Shown here: positions 44,438 through 53,211 of the stretch, one piece after another
Position numbering within the stretch: position 1 is the stretch's first letter
Layout: every line of letters begins with the position of its first letter
Assembly: GCA_963700375.1 (NCBI GenBank)
Contig: CAVOXF010000003.1
Location: 496,001 to 560,000 of the forward strand
Direction of reading: 5' to 3'
Length of the DNA stretch: 64,000 nucleotides
Source of the DNA: JAHEEL01 sp963700375
GTDB taxonomy: Bacteria; Actinomycetota; Acidimicrobiia; Spongiisociales; UBA5794
Notes under the pieces: generated by a model
Seen by the model: only the letters and a program-made list of their open reading frames with translations
The model's database searches: none
Told to the model about the DNA's origin: nothing
Translations under genes and position numbers: made by a program

Positions 44438-44552
44438 CGTTCCGCGGGCTGTCGGCGTCACATACGAGGTGGAGAACCCTGGGTTCGCAGCGCTACCCGT
44501 TCCGCGGGCTGTCGGCGTCATATGCGAGGTGGAGAACCCTGGGTTCGCAGCG
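44438..44552 (+). repeat. Two direct copies of the 55-bp dispersed repeat (60-bp period)
   Basis: Copies at 44438-44492 and 44498-44552 differ at two positions (cacatacg versus catatgcg) and are separated by ctacc. A third, inverted copy lies at 42051-42103. They fill much of the gap between divergent lysC and the cyclophilin gene. Each contains ccgcgggctgtcggcg and gagaaccctgggttcgcag. Confidence 0.85.
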
Positions 44553-44587
44553 TTTGGTATCTGGGGGGCGAACGTAGGATCCCGGCC

Positions 44588-45340
44588 GTGAAACGGTTCA
44601 TCATCCCCGCCATTGCCGCCGCCGCTCTGCTCCTCGCCGCGTGCAACGGCTCCGAGACCAACGCAACGTCCACGACCACCACCTCCACGACGATGCCGGC
44701 CTCGAAGACCCCGCAGCCGGAGGTCGCCCTCGAAGTGGTACCTCGCAACTACGCAGAGTTCCGGGCGCAACCGACCGCATGCTCCGCCGAAGCGCCCGCG
44801 GAACTCACCCCCATGGAGTTCGCCGCGCCCGCAGACATGGGTCTGGACGCCGCCGAACCGTTCACGGTGGTCATGTCGACCACCTGCGGCGACATCGAGA
44901 TCGAGCTCGACCCGTCTCTGGCGCCCGAAACTGTGAACTCATTCGTATTCCTCGCTACTGAGGGATACTTCGATGGAATCGCCTTGCACCGTGTGATCCC
45001 CGGGTTCGTGGTCCAGGGCGGAGACCCGACGGCCACAGGGACCGGGGGTCCCGGCTACACGGTCCCCGACGAGTTCCCGCCGGCCGGTGTCGGATACGAA
45101 CGCGGCACCCTCGCCATGGCGAACGCCGGCACCGGCACGACTGGGAGCCAATTCTTCCTCGTCCTCGCAGACGTCGGCCTCCCCCCGCAATACAACATCT
45201 TCGGGAGGATCACAGCGGGTCTCGACGTCCTCGACCTTCTCCAGAGTGTGCCGCTCGGACAGGCGGCCGGCAGCCCCGACCCAACGCCGAGCACCCCGCT
45301 CGAGTCGATCTACATCAACAGCGTGACGATCAAGCCATGA
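44588..45340 (+). CDS. Cyclophilin-type peptidyl-prolyl isomerase lipoprotein
   Basis: The 250-residue product starts at a GTG and has a lipoprotein signal (FIIPAIAAAALLLAAC), then a Thr-rich spacer. The cyclophilin domain covers about residues 90-248 (FDGIALHRVIPGFVVQGGDP, GTTGSQFFLVLAD, YNIFGRI). The catalytic Arg is present in HRVIPGF. It probably assists folding of exported proteins at the outer face of the membrane. A very strong terminator follows. Confidence 0.9.
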   Translation: MKRFIIPAIAAAALLLAACNGSETNATSTTTTSTTMPASKTPQPEVALEVVPRNYAEFRAQPTACSAEAPAELTPMEFAAPADMGLDAAEPFTVVMSTTCGDIEIELDPSLAPETVNSFVFLATEGYFDGIALHRVIPGFVVQGGDPTATGTGGPGYTVPDEFPPAGVGYERGTLAMANAGTGTTGSQFFLVLADVGLPPQYNIFGRITAGLDVLDLLQSVPLGQAAGSPDPTPSTPLESIYINSVTIKP

Positions 45341-45343
45341 CGC

Positions 45344-45378
45344 GGGGAAGGGGGAGCGCATCGCGCTCCCCCTTCCCC
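45344..45378. terminator. Bidirectional terminator, 16-bp stem
   Basis: The arms ggggaagggggagcgc (45344-45359) and gcgctcccccttcccc (45363-45378) are perfectly complementary around a three-base loop. It lies between the convergent cyclophilin and mechanosensitive-channel-like genes and can serve both. Confidence 0.85.
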
Positions 45379-45404
45379 TCTCTTGAGTCGTTGTGACGTT
45401 TGGC

Positions 45405-46067
45405 TCAGCTGACCTGGGAATCGTCCCGCGGTGCCAAGTATTTCGCCCACCACTTCTTCGCGGTGTCGATCCCGCCAACGCCGAAGGCGATCGCGAAGGC
45501 GATGCCAAGAGCAGCGGTCAGGATCTTCGTGATGTCGGCCGCGAAGTTGATCTGGAGCAGATCCATCGCGAAGAGAACACCGAAGAGGACGATGAGGATC
45601 TGGACGACCCACGTCAGCCACGGCACATCCTTCTCCTGAGCGAACGGCCGCACGAGGCCGGCAGTCCAACTCGCCACCGCAGCTGCGACCACCACGACGA
45701 TCGCGGCGACCAGAACGATCGGAATCCACGCCAGGAACCGGACGAGGAGAACCTCCAGCGTCTGGATCTGAAGCACGCGGACCACCATGAGCCACAGCAC
45801 CACGACCAGGTAGGCGTAGATGATCGTGGCCGTGATTCCTGCGGCCGTCTGATCCGTCCCAGCGAGAGCACTCGTGATGCCCGCCTTGTCGAAGATCGCC
45901 TGCATGAAGCTCCAATTCAGGACCTTCTCGATGAGCTTGCGGACCCATTTGAGGATCCAGCGGCCGATGATGAGAATCAGCAGCGCAACAACAATGCGCG
46001 GCAACCACTCAGCGGTCAGCTGCCCAAGGGTCTCGAACTCGGCGACGAGTTGGTCCCAAAAGGACAT
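45405..46067 (-). CDS. Small mechanosensitive-channel-like membrane protein (TM-helix repeat family)
   Basis: The 220-residue protein has an N-terminal amphipathic helix and four or five membrane helices. Two conserved-TM-helix repeats are visible (LPRIVVALLILIIGRWILKW and a later ALGIAFAIAFGVGG). It resembles CmpX-type MscS relatives, which lack the cytoplasmic beta cage. The ATG at 46067 has GGAG upstream. A role in osmotic response is inferred from family only. Confidence 0.78.
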   Translation of the reverse strand: MSFWDQLVAEFETLGQLTAEWLPRIVVALLILIIGRWILKWVRKLIEKVLNWSFMQAIFDKAGITSALAGTDQTAAGITATIIYAYLVVVLWLMVVRVLQIQTLEVLLVRFLAWIPIVLVAAIVVVVAAAVASWTAGLVRPFAQEKDVPWLTWVVQILIVLFGVLFAMDLLQINFAADITKILTAALGIAFAIAFGVGGIDTAKKWWAKYLAPRDDSQVS

Positions 46068-46194
46068 AGTGCTCCACTCCTTTGTGTGCGTTGGTCTTGC
46101 GAGCCGAGCATAGCTCCGCGCCTTCGGGCTCCGCTGAAGCGCCCCTGCCTGCACCGGATTTCCCTCTGCCGTCACGTCCAGTAGCCTTCCGTTC

Positions 46195-46362
46195 ATGGCA
46201 ACCGACAAGCGAGACCGACAGCGGGCGAATCGCGCAGAGAAGCAGAAAGCCGACGCGAAGGTTCAACGCCGGAAGCACTACATCGCACTGGCGAAGAGAT
46301 ACGGCCTCTATGCACTGCTCATCGTCATCGCCCTGCTGGTGATCACCTTCCTCTCGAACTGA
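46195..46362 (+). CDS. 55-residue single-helix membrane protein
   Basis: The product has a strongly basic and charged N-terminal half (MATDKRDRQRANRAEKQKAD). One membrane helix follows (LYALLIVIALLVITFL) and the protein ends SN. It starts divergently from the channel-like gene and ends five bases before the PHP gene, so co-transcription with PHP is likely. It resembles the basic anchor region of some actinobacterial membrane cyclophilins but lacks any catalytic domain. Confidence 0.68.
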   Translation: MATDKRDRQRANRAEKQKADAKVQRRKHYIALAKRYGLYALLIVIALLVITFLSN

Positions 46363-46366
46363 ATCC

Positions 46367-47206
46367 GTGGCGGTTGACCTCCACGTCCACTCCTCGGCCT
46401 CCGACGGGACCGACCCGCCCCGCGATGTTGTAGCCAAGGCCGCAGCGCTCGGCCTGTCGGCAATCGCTCTCACCGACCACGACACCCTCTCCGGTATCCC
46501 CGAGGCACGTGCGGCCGCGGTCACCCTCCCGATCGACGTCGTCCCCGGCGTCGAACTCTCCGTGAACCATGCCGATCTGAAGATCCACATGTTGGCCTAC
46601 TTCATCGAACCCGGCCCCGGACCGCTCCAGGACCGCCTTGCGGCCCTCCGTTCCGGGCGCACCGTCAGGAACAAGATCATCATCCGGCGTTTGAAGGAGC
46701 TCGGCTACCCGATCACCATGGACGACGTACTGCGCCATGCCCGCGGCGACGCCGTCGGTCGCCCGCACATCGCTGATGCCCTCGTTGAAGCAGGCGCACT
46801 CGCCAGTCGTTCCGAAGCGTTTTTCGAACTCCTCTCGGACGGCGGGAAGGCCTACGTCGAGCGCGAGCGCCTGACCGCCGTAGATGCCATCGAGCTGACC
46901 GCGCAGTCGGGTGGTGTCACGTCGATCGCCCACCCGCTCACGATCAGTGGCGACGCGGCGTCGCTGCGTTCAACGTTCCGCGACCTTCGCGATGCCGGAC
47001 TCTCCGGGATCGAGGTCTACTACTCGGAGCATCCGCCGGCGATCAGGAGTCAGCTTGCCGCCGCCGCAGCCGATCTCGATCTCGTAGCGACCGGCGGATC
47101 CGACTATCACGGAACCGGCAAGCCCGGCCTCGAGATCGGCTCCGGTCACGGAGACCTCGTCGTTCCCGATGCGGCCCTCGAGGAACTTCGACAGCGGCGC
47201 CCCTAA
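46367..47206 (+). CDS. PHP-domain phosphoesterase (RNase AM/YciV-like)
   Basis: The 279-residue protein starts at a GTG. It has the metal motifs DLHVHSSASDG, LTDHDTLSG, the GRPHIA region, IAHPLT and GSDYHG, all expected for a PHP phosphoesterase. Related stand-alone PHP proteins hydrolyse 3',5'-nucleoside bisphosphates or trim RNA 5' ends. The exact substrate is not set by sequence. Confidence 0.87.
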   Translation: MAVDLHVHSSASDGTDPPRDVVAKAAALGLSAIALTDHDTLSGIPEARAAAVTLPIDVVPGVELSVNHADLKIHMLAYFIEPGPGPLQDRLAALRSGRTVRNKIIIRRLKELGYPITMDDVLRHARGDAVGRPHIADALVEAGALASRSEAFFELLSDGGKAYVERERLTAVDAIELTAQSGGVTSIAHPLTISGDAASLRSTFRDLRDAGLSGIEVYYSEHPPAIRSQLAAAAADLDLVATGGSDYHGTGKPGLEIGSGHGDLVVPDAALEELRQRRP

Positions 47207-47264
47207 TAGGTCAACACCTGGCTCAAACCCGCCGATAGACGATTGGGGAATCGAAAGGACTTGA

Positions 47265-48557
47265 GTGACTTCGGTGGTGTCGGTGTCGGCCTATCGGGCG
47301 CCGATTGACTACGCGACGATACGCGTGCAGTTCCAGAGTGCCCGTGCCGCCATTGCGGCGGCCACGTGCATTGTGGCGCTCATCCTTGTCGCGTCCGGCG
47401 CCGGAACATTCGCCATCCCGTTCGCGGTCGGCGCATTCGTCATCGCCGCCGACGCGCTCTACCGCCGTACCCACGGGGATTCCGCGGCAACGCCGCTCCT
47501 GATCGATATCACGGCGCTTGGCGCGATGTTCACCGTCGGTGGGGCCGCTCCGGCAGTCCACGTTGCGGCCATGGCGTACGGCCTCGTCGCCATGGCGCTC
47601 CTCCTCCCTGTTCGACAGGCTGGGCTCTTCTTCGCCTACGCCGCCGTGTGGGCCACCGTGATCGCCGCCACGGGCGGAAGTGGCCTCCTGTCGACCAATG
47701 CCCATGCGGGGTTCAACGCGTTCTTCACCATTGTCCTGATGGTCGCCGTCGCGGCGTTGATCTCCGGTGCCGCACGCGTCCTGATCCAGGTTCAGGACCG
47801 GCAGCAGCGCCTTCTCGAACAGGAGCGAAGGACCGTCCAGGTCAAGAACGAATTCGTCTCGATGGTCTCCCACGAACTGCGCACGCCGATCACCGGGATC
47901 TCGGGGTTCTCCGAGACGCTGCGTGATCATTGGCGCGACCTTCCTCCTTCCGAAGTCGACGAGTTCTTGACCATCCTGCGGGGCGAGTCGGATCACCTCG
48001 CGAACCTCGTCGAGGACATCCTGGTGATACCGCGCCTCGACTCCGGGCACCTCCGTTTCCACCTTGAACAGGTCAGCGTCGCAACGGTCGCCGAGACCGT
48101 TGCCGAGACGGTGTTCGACGACGACACCTCGGTCGAGATCGACATCCCGGTCTACGTGTTCGTGTGGTCGGATCCCGTTCGCCTTCGACAGATCCTCCGC
48201 AACCTGATGGAGAACGCCGGCAAGTATGGTGGCAACGAGGTCTACGTCTCCGGCGAGGAACGCCGCGAAGGCACGTACACCGTGATCGTCGCCGACAACG
48301 GGGTCGGCGTCGCCGAAGCGGATCGGGAACGGATCTTCGAGCACTTCGAGCAGCTCTCGTCAGGTGATGCCCGGCTCGAACAGGGCGTCGGTCTCGGCCT
48401 GCCGATCGCGAAGAAGCTGGCGACGGCGATGGGCGGTCACCTCTGGTACGAGGACCGCTTCCCCGTCGGCGCCCAATTCTGCTTCGACGTCGACCTGGTC
48501 AAGGAATCCGAGCGAGAGGCAGGATCGCTCCCGGCCGAGGCATCCGGCAATCGGTAG
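47265..48557 (+). CDS. Membrane sensor histidine kinase
   Basis: The 430-residue kinase has about six N-terminal membrane helices (residues 28-165), a short coil, then the H box VSMVSHELRTPITG. The HATPase domain follows with LRNLMENAGKYG (N box), ADNGVGVAEADRERIFEHFE (G1/F) and GVGLGLPIAKKL (G2). No periplasmic sensor domain is present, so it may sense within the membrane. The GTG start has AAAGGA upstream. No response regulator is adjacent. Confidence 0.9.
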   Translation: MTSVVSVSAYRAPIDYATIRVQFQSARAAIAAATCIVALILVASGAGTFAIPFAVGAFVIAADALYRRTHGDSAATPLLIDITALGAMFTVGGAAPAVHVAAMAYGLVAMALLLPVRQAGLFFAYAAVWATVIAATGGSGLLSTNAHAGFNAFFTIVLMVAVAALISGAARVLIQVQDRQQRLLEQERRTVQVKNEFVSMVSHELRTPITGISGFSETLRDHWRDLPPSEVDEFLTILRGESDHLANLVEDILVIPRLDSGHLRFHLEQVSVATVAETVAETVFDDDTSVEIDIPVYVFVWSDPVRLRQILRNLMENAGKYGGNEVYVSGEERREGTYTVIVADNGVGVAEADRERIFEHFEQLSSGDARLEQGVGLGLPIAKKLATAMGGHLWYEDRFPVGAQFCFDVDLVKESEREAGSLPAEASGNR

Positions 48558-48566
48558 TCTCAGCTG

Positions 48567-48974
48567 ATGCTGCCGTACAACATCGACCACGTGGCGATCG
48601 CCGTGCATGATCTCGATGCCACCCTTGCGGACCTCAAGCGGCAGTACGGGGCCGATCCGCTGTCTCGCGAAGTGGTCGCGTCACAGGGCGTCGAGGAGGC
48701 CGTGGTTCCCGTCGGCGGATCGAACGTTCAGATCCTCCAGCCGCTCTCGCCGGATAGCCCGGTCGGGCGGTTCCTCGAGAAGCGGGGCGAAGGAATGCAT
48801 CACATCGCATTCACCGTGCCGGACATCGATATTGCACTCGAGCATCTCCGGGAGACCGGTACTCGTCTCATCGACGAGGAGCCTCGCGTCGGGGGTGGAG
48901 GCCATCGCATCGCATTCGTCCACCCATCGGCGTTTGCGGGTACCCTCGTGGAACTGGTTGAAGGAGCGACGTGA
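48567..48974 (+). CDS. mce: Methylmalonyl-CoA epimerase
   Basis: This 135-residue vicinal-oxygen-chelate protein has IDHVAIAVHDLDATL, EKRGEGMHHIAFTVPDI and a C-terminal GTLVELVEG. These supply the His/Gln/His/Glu metal ligands of methylmalonyl-CoA epimerase. It links propionyl-CoA carboxylation to methylmalonyl-CoA mutase. Its stop overlaps the next small gene by four bases (GTGA). Confidence 0.92.
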   Translation: MLPYNIDHVAIAVHDLDATLADLKRQYGADPLSREVVASQGVEEAVVPVGGSNVQILQPLSPDSPVGRFLEKRGEGMHHIAFTVPDIDIALEHLRETGTRLIDEEPRVGGGGHRIAFVHPSAFAGTLVELVEGAT

Positions 48975-49204
48975 CCGAAATCATCTCGATCAAGGGTGGG
49001 GCAGAGCCGGCACTGGCCGCGGCCATCGCTGCCGCCGTCACCCACTTCGAGGAGAACGAGGCCGAGACAAGGGCGACCCGCCCTCCGGTTCCGAAGCCGA
49101 GTCCATGGGTCCAATCGAGCCGTCCCCGTGACATCCCGCCGCCGCTGATCTCTCACCAATTCGACGCTGCGCCGTGGACGGACGCCGCCGAGAACAACGA
49201 CTGA
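48971..49204 (+). CDS. Small protein, possible acyl-CoA carboxylase epsilon subunit
   Basis: The 77-residue product starts at a GTG overlapping mce. It has an N-terminal strand and helix (IISIKGGAEPALAAAIAAAV), a charged stretch, then PKPSPWVQSSRPRD. This order resembles AccE-type epsilon subunits of actinobacterial acyl-CoA carboxylases (strand, xxEEhAAL helix, then a W...R motif). The match is short. The methylmalonyl-CoA epimerase context supports it, but no carboxylase alpha or beta gene is nearby. Confidence 0.5.
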   Translation: MTEIISIKGGAEPALAAAIAAAVTHFEENEAETRATRPPVPKPSPWVQSSRPRDIPPPLISHQFDAAPWTDAAENND

Positions 49205-49265
49205 CGCCCTCCGCCGCCCTCAAACCCGCGGGTAGCATCCATCGGGAAGCCACGAAAGGGTTCTG

Positions 49266-50441
49266 ATGGCCACCGTCATCTCTTCGATTGCCAGGACACC
49301 GATCGGTCGGTTCCGGGGCGGATTCACCCCGTTCACCGCAATGGACCTCGGCGGTTTCGCCATCGCCGCCGCGCTCGAACGGGCGGGCATCAACGGAGAC
49401 CAGATCGACGAAGTGCTGTTCGGGCATGTAATTCAGACCGGTCAGGGCCAGGTCACCAGTCGCCAGGCGGCGTTCAAGGGCGGCATCCCGATGACGGTGC
49501 CGTCAACGACGATCGACAAGGCCTGCCTCTCCGGTACCGCGACGATCGCGGACGCCGATATGCACATCCGGGCCGGAGAGTCGCGCATCGTGATGGCCGG
49601 CGGCATGGAGTCGATGACCAACGCGCCGCACATCCTCAACGGCGCCCGATTCGGCTACGGCTACGGCGGCACCGACCTCGTCGACTCACTCAACCAGGAC
49701 GGCTTGATGTGTGCGTTCGACAACGTCCTGATGGGCGAGTCGACCGACGGCAACAACCTCAAGCTGGGCATTGGCCGCACCGAGCAGGACGAGTGGGCGG
49801 CGGCGAGCCACGAGCGGGCCATCGCCGCCACCGAGTCTGGCGCATTCGACGCAGAGATCGCGCCGGTTGAAGTCCCGCAGCGCCGAGGGGCGCCGATCCT
49901 CATCGAGCACGACGAAGGCATGCGGCCCGGAACCACGACCGAAACGCTCAGCAGGCTTCGTGCCGCCTTTCGCGACGACGGCACAATCACCGCAGGCAAC
50001 GCCTCTCAGATCTCGGACGGGGCGGCGGCTCTCGTCGTGGCCGACCGCAGCGCTGCTGAGGGTCTCGGCATGCCGATCGTCGCTGAGATCCTTGCCTACG
50101 GGCAAACCGCCGGACCCGACACGAGCCTCCAGGCCCAGCCGGCGAACGCCATCCGGATCGCCCTCGAGAAGGCGAGCCTCGAAGTGTCGGACCTGGATCT
50201 CGTCGAGATCAATGAGGCCTTCGCCGCCGTGTCCCTCTACTCGGCGAACCTGCTCGGCCTTTCTCACGACCGTGTGAATGTCAACGGTGGCGCCGTCGCG
50301 CTCGGCCACCCCCTCGGTGCGTCCGGGGCAAGGATCGTTATCACGCTCATAAGCGCACTCCGGGAACGGGGAGGCGGGATAGGAGCCGCTGCGCTCTGTG
50401 GTGGTGGAGGCCAGGGCGACGCGCTGATCGTGAGCGTGTGA
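49266..50441 (+). CDS. Acetyl-CoA C-acetyltransferase (thiolase)
   Basis: The 391-residue thiolase has RTPIGRFRGGF at the N terminus and the nucleophilic cysteine in DKACLSGTATIADADM. NEAFAAVSLYSANLL and GGAVALGHPLGASGARI follow, with the C-terminal acid-base Cys in ALCGGGGQGDAL. It condenses or cleaves acetoacetyl-CoA or longer 3-ketoacyl-CoA. AAAGGG lies near the ATG. The stop overlaps a GTG that can start glpX. Confidence 0.93.
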   Translation: MATVISSIARTPIGRFRGGFTPFTAMDLGGFAIAAALERAGINGDQIDEVLFGHVIQTGQGQVTSRQAAFKGGIPMTVPSTTIDKACLSGTATIADADMHIRAGESRIVMAGGMESMTNAPHILNGARFGYGYGGTDLVDSLNQDGLMCAFDNVLMGESTDGNNLKLGIGRTEQDEWAAASHERAIAATESGAFDAEIAPVEVPQRRGAPILIEHDEGMRPGTTTETLSRLRAAFRDDGTITAGNASQISDGAAALVVADRSAAEGLGMPIVAEILAYGQTAGPDTSLQAQPANAIRIALEKASLEVSDLDLVEINEAFAAVSLYSANLLGLSHDRVNVNGGAVALGHPLGASGARIVITLISALRERGGGIGAAALCGGGGQGDALIVSV

Positions 50442-51433
50442 ACACAATGTCAATGGATCAACCTGCAGACCGGAATCTCGCCCTCGAACTCGTTCGTGTG
50501 ACCGAGGCTGCCGCCATGGCCGCAGCGAAGTGGCAGGGCCGGGATGACAAGATCGCCGTCGATCAGGCTGCGGTCGACGCAATGCGGCACATGCTCTCGA
50601 CGATCGATATCGACGGCATCGTGGTCATCGGCGAAGGGGAGAAGGACGAGGCGCCGATGCTGTACAACGGCGAGATCGTCGGCAACGGCAGACCCCCCAG
50701 GATGGACGTGGCCGTTGATCCGATCGACGGAACCCGCCTGTGCGCCCTCGGCATGCCGGGAGCGCTCGCCGTGATCGCGATGGCCGACAGCGGTTCGATG
50801 TATGCCCCCGGTTCCCTGGTCTACATGGACAAGATCGCCGTCGGCGAGGAGGCCGCCGGGATGGTCGACATCAACGCCCCCGTTGAGCACAACCTGGCAC
50901 AGATCGCGAAGGCGAAACGCAAGGACATCGACGACGTGACCGCGGTGATCCTCGATCGCCCGAGGAACAGCGAGTACATCCGGCGCGTCCGCGCGGCGGG
51001 CGCCCGCATCGCCCTCATCGGTGACGGTGACATCTCCGGCGCCATTTCGACAGCGAAGATCGACAGCGGTATCGATGTTCTGCTCGGCATCGGTGGTTCT
51101 CCCGAGGCCGTCACCGCTGCCTGCGCCATGGCAGCTCTCCGCGGCGAGATCCAATGCAAGCTGTGGCCGCGTGACGAATCTGAACGGGTCTATGCCCTCG
51201 AGCACGGACTCGACCTGGACCAAGTGCTGATGACCCGCGACCTCGTCGATTCCGACAACACCTTCTTCGCTGCGACCGCTGTCACCCCGGGTCCACTCCT
51301 CGAAGGAATCGGTTTCTTCGGCCGCAGCGTCGAGACGCATTCAGTGGTGATGCGGTCGAAATCCGGCACGATCCGGTTCGTCGAGAGCACCCATCGCCTC
51401 GATTGGCTGGATGAGGTCCACGCCGTCAACTGA
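50438..51433 (+). CDS. glpX: Class II fructose-1,6-bisphosphatase GlpX
   Basis: The 331-residue Li+-sensitive phosphatase has VIGEGEKDEAPMLYNGE, AVDPIDGTRLCALGMPGA, RKDIDDVTAVILDRPR and GIGGSPEAVTAACAM, typical of GlpX. It converts fructose 1,6-bisphosphate to fructose 6-phosphate in gluconeogenesis; it is the main FBPase type in many actinobacteria. The GTG at 50438 overlaps the thiolase stop (GTGA); an ATG at 50447 is an alternative start. Confidence 0.94.
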   Translation: MNTMSMDQPADRNLALELVRVTEAAAMAAAKWQGRDDKIAVDQAAVDAMRHMLSTIDIDGIVVIGEGEKDEAPMLYNGEIVGNGRPPRMDVAVDPIDGTRLCALGMPGALAVIAMADSGSMYAPGSLVYMDKIAVGEEAAGMVDINAPVEHNLAQIAKAKRKDIDDVTAVILDRPRNSEYIRRVRAAGARIALIGDGDISGAISTAKIDSGIDVLLGIGGSPEAVTAACAMAALRGEIQCKLWPRDESERVYALEHGLDLDQVLMTRDLVDSDNTFFAATAVTPGPLLEGIGFFGRSVETHSVVMRSKSGTIRFVESTHRLDWLDEVHAVN

Positions 51434-51453
51434 CGGTCGCGCCGGGGCAGCCG

Positions 51454-51939
51454 CTACTCGTCGCAGGCGGGAGCGAGGTTGTTCTCGAACACGACCTCCG
51501 CCGCCCAGCGGATCGGGAGGCCGACGACTTCGGGTGAGTGTACCGGGTGCCCGCCGGCCTCCCAGAAGTACAGCACGTCGTCTGCGTTGGTTCGGTCGAA
51601 CGGCCGGCCAATGACGCTGCTCTGGATATCTGCGCGCACCACCGGGCCGTAGCGCTCAACGAAGCGGGCGCGAAGGTCGCCGACCACACGAGAGGTCTCG
51701 TTCCGCGCGCCGGCCGTATCGGTGAACTCGGCGCGGTCGCGACCCAGGAGTTGTCCCAGGGACATTGCGGCGCCGGCGAGGCCGCCGCCCGAGAGTCCCG
51801 TGGCGGACCGGAACACCGCATCGTCGCGCTCATCGAACGCGTCCTGGAGCGCCGCCAGAATGCACGAGGCGCAGCCGTGGTATTCGGCCTCCATCCGCTT
51901 CGCGGTTTCGTGGGCCCTATCGGCTGCGTCGTTCGACAT
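51454..51939 (-). CDS. C_GCAxxG_C_C-family protein, degenerate motif
   Basis: The 161-residue product has YHGCASCILAALQDAF followed by GLSGGGLAGAAMSLGQLLG. The spacing recalls C_GCAxxG_C_C redox proteins. The second part, where the family has a Cys in a GxxCGAL context, here reads GAAMSLGQLLG, so cluster or redox residues are missing. A C-terminal segment of about 85 residues is unassigned. It converges on glpX. Confidence 0.5.
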   Translation of the reverse strand: MSNDAADRAHETAKRMEAEYHGCASCILAALQDAFDERDDAVFRSATGLSGGGLAGAAMSLGQLLGRDRAEFTDTAGARNETSRVVGDLRARFVERYGPVVRADIQSSVIGRPFDRTNADDVLYFWEAGGHPVHSPEVVGLPIRWAAEVVFENNLAPACDE

Positions 51940-52040
51940 CGGTTCCTACTCCGTCTCGTCGCGTTGGTCCGCCCCGGCAGACCGCAGTGTCAGCGCGACG
52001 GCGAACACCGTTCAGCGACGACGGCCCCGTCCCCGGCCGG

Positions 52041-53174
52041 CTACCGGCCACCGGAACGATGTCCTGAGCCATCACCGCCACCAGCTACCAGGGATTCCAA
52101 AGCAGTGTCGTACGCCGGCGCAACCACGGACCAGTCGAACCTCGCAACCGTCGACCGGAGGTTGCGCGCGATCTCGGCGGCCTCCGTCTGGTGCTCGAGG
52201 CCCCAACGAACTCGGGACCTGAGCGCAGCTGCATCGTCGTACAGACACCGGTCTCGGTAGCGATCGGGGATTCGTTCGGGATAGACCAGGCGGTTCGGGA
52301 GGACCGGAAAAGCGCCGGCAGCCATTGCTTCGACGATCGCCATGCCGAAGAACTCGTGCTCGGCCGTCGACACCACGATGTCCGCGCGTCGCAAGAGATC
52401 GACATACTCCTCATCCGGTAGGAATCCGAACGCGACCAGCCGATCCCCGAAAAGTCCGGGAAGTCGGTCGAAAGAGCCGGGGGCGGAGACGAACCGTTCA
52501 CCTACCACGGCCACCTCGAAGTCGAGCCCCTCTTCCAGGAGCGCCTCCACGAGCACCACGAACTCATCCGGTCGCTTGTCGTGCTCCCAGCGCTGGTTCC
52601 AGAGGATCAACGGCGGGCCGGCGCTGACGGTCGTCGTTGATGGCCCAATGCGCTGGAGGTCGACGCCGACGGGGAGCACCATCGACCGCTCCCCAACCGA
52701 CTCGACGAGGTGTGTGTGCCGCCGATCGGGGAACTGGCGGAGGAATCGTTCGACCTGCTCGAAGAAGAGAGTCCGATGGAACTCCGAATTGAAGATCACG
52801 AGGTGGGCAACTGCCGCGCTCGACCAGTTGACCATCGGATACGTCTGATCCGGCCGATCGAGCGGCGAGAGCGGATAGGCGAACTGGCTCTCGTGGAAGT
52901 AGACGGCTATCTGCGCATCACCCATCGAGTGTCGTGCGGCGCCGGCAAACGCAGCGACGTTCATCATCGACGAAGCGAGCACCACATCCGGTGGCTCGTC
53001 GAACGCCGCGGCGACATCCTCCGCCAGCGTCAGGTGGGCGCCATGCATGCGCCACTTCCAGAACCGGGCCTCGTGTGTGACGAGCATCACGTCGTTGAGG
53101 CTGTTGGCCGCGTACCCGTCGGCCCATGCTCGATGTGAGCCTCCGTAGTAGGGCTCGATCAATGCCACTCTCAC
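52041..53174 (-). CDS. Glycosyltransferase, tRNA-queuosine mannosyltransferase (QTMAN/GTDC1)-like
   Basis: The 377-residue GT-B protein begins with the DUF3524 signature ALIEPYYGGSHRAWADGYAA and ARFWKWRMHGAHLTLAEDV. Family landmarks NWSSAAVAHLVIFNSEFHR and RWEHDKRPDEFV follow, then TAEHEFFGMAIVEAMAAGAF in the donor site. In vertebrates this family adds mannose to queuosine of tRNA-Asp; bacterial homologues are less studied. The GTG at 53174 is chosen by family N terminus. It lies downstream of padR on the same strand. Confidence 0.82.
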   Translation of the reverse strand: MRVALIEPYYGGSHRAWADGYAANSLNDVMLVTHEARFWKWRMHGAHLTLAEDVAAAFDEPPDVVLASSMMNVAAFAGAARHSMGDAQIAVYFHESQFAYPLSPLDRPDQTYPMVNWSSAAVAHLVIFNSEFHRTLFFEQVERFLRQFPDRRHTHLVESVGERSMVLPVGVDLQRIGPSTTTVSAGPPLILWNQRWEHDKRPDEFVVLVEALLEEGLDFEVAVVGERFVSAPGSFDRLPGLFGDRLVAFGFLPDEEYVDLLRRADIVVSTAEHEFFGMAIVEAMAAGAFPVLPNRLVYPERIPDRYRDRCLYDDAAALRSRVRWGLEHQTEAAEIARNLRSTVARFDWSVVAPAYDTALESLVAGGGDGSGHRSGGR

Positions 53175-53211
53175 CGGCAGACCATAGGAGGAAGTGGTCT
53201 CCGACGGTTCG

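Noticed and set aside
47223..48344. Long open frame antisense to the histidine kinase
   Set aside because: It is the complement of a clear kinase with all motifs; such mirror frames are common in high-GC DNA and this one has no recognisable domain.
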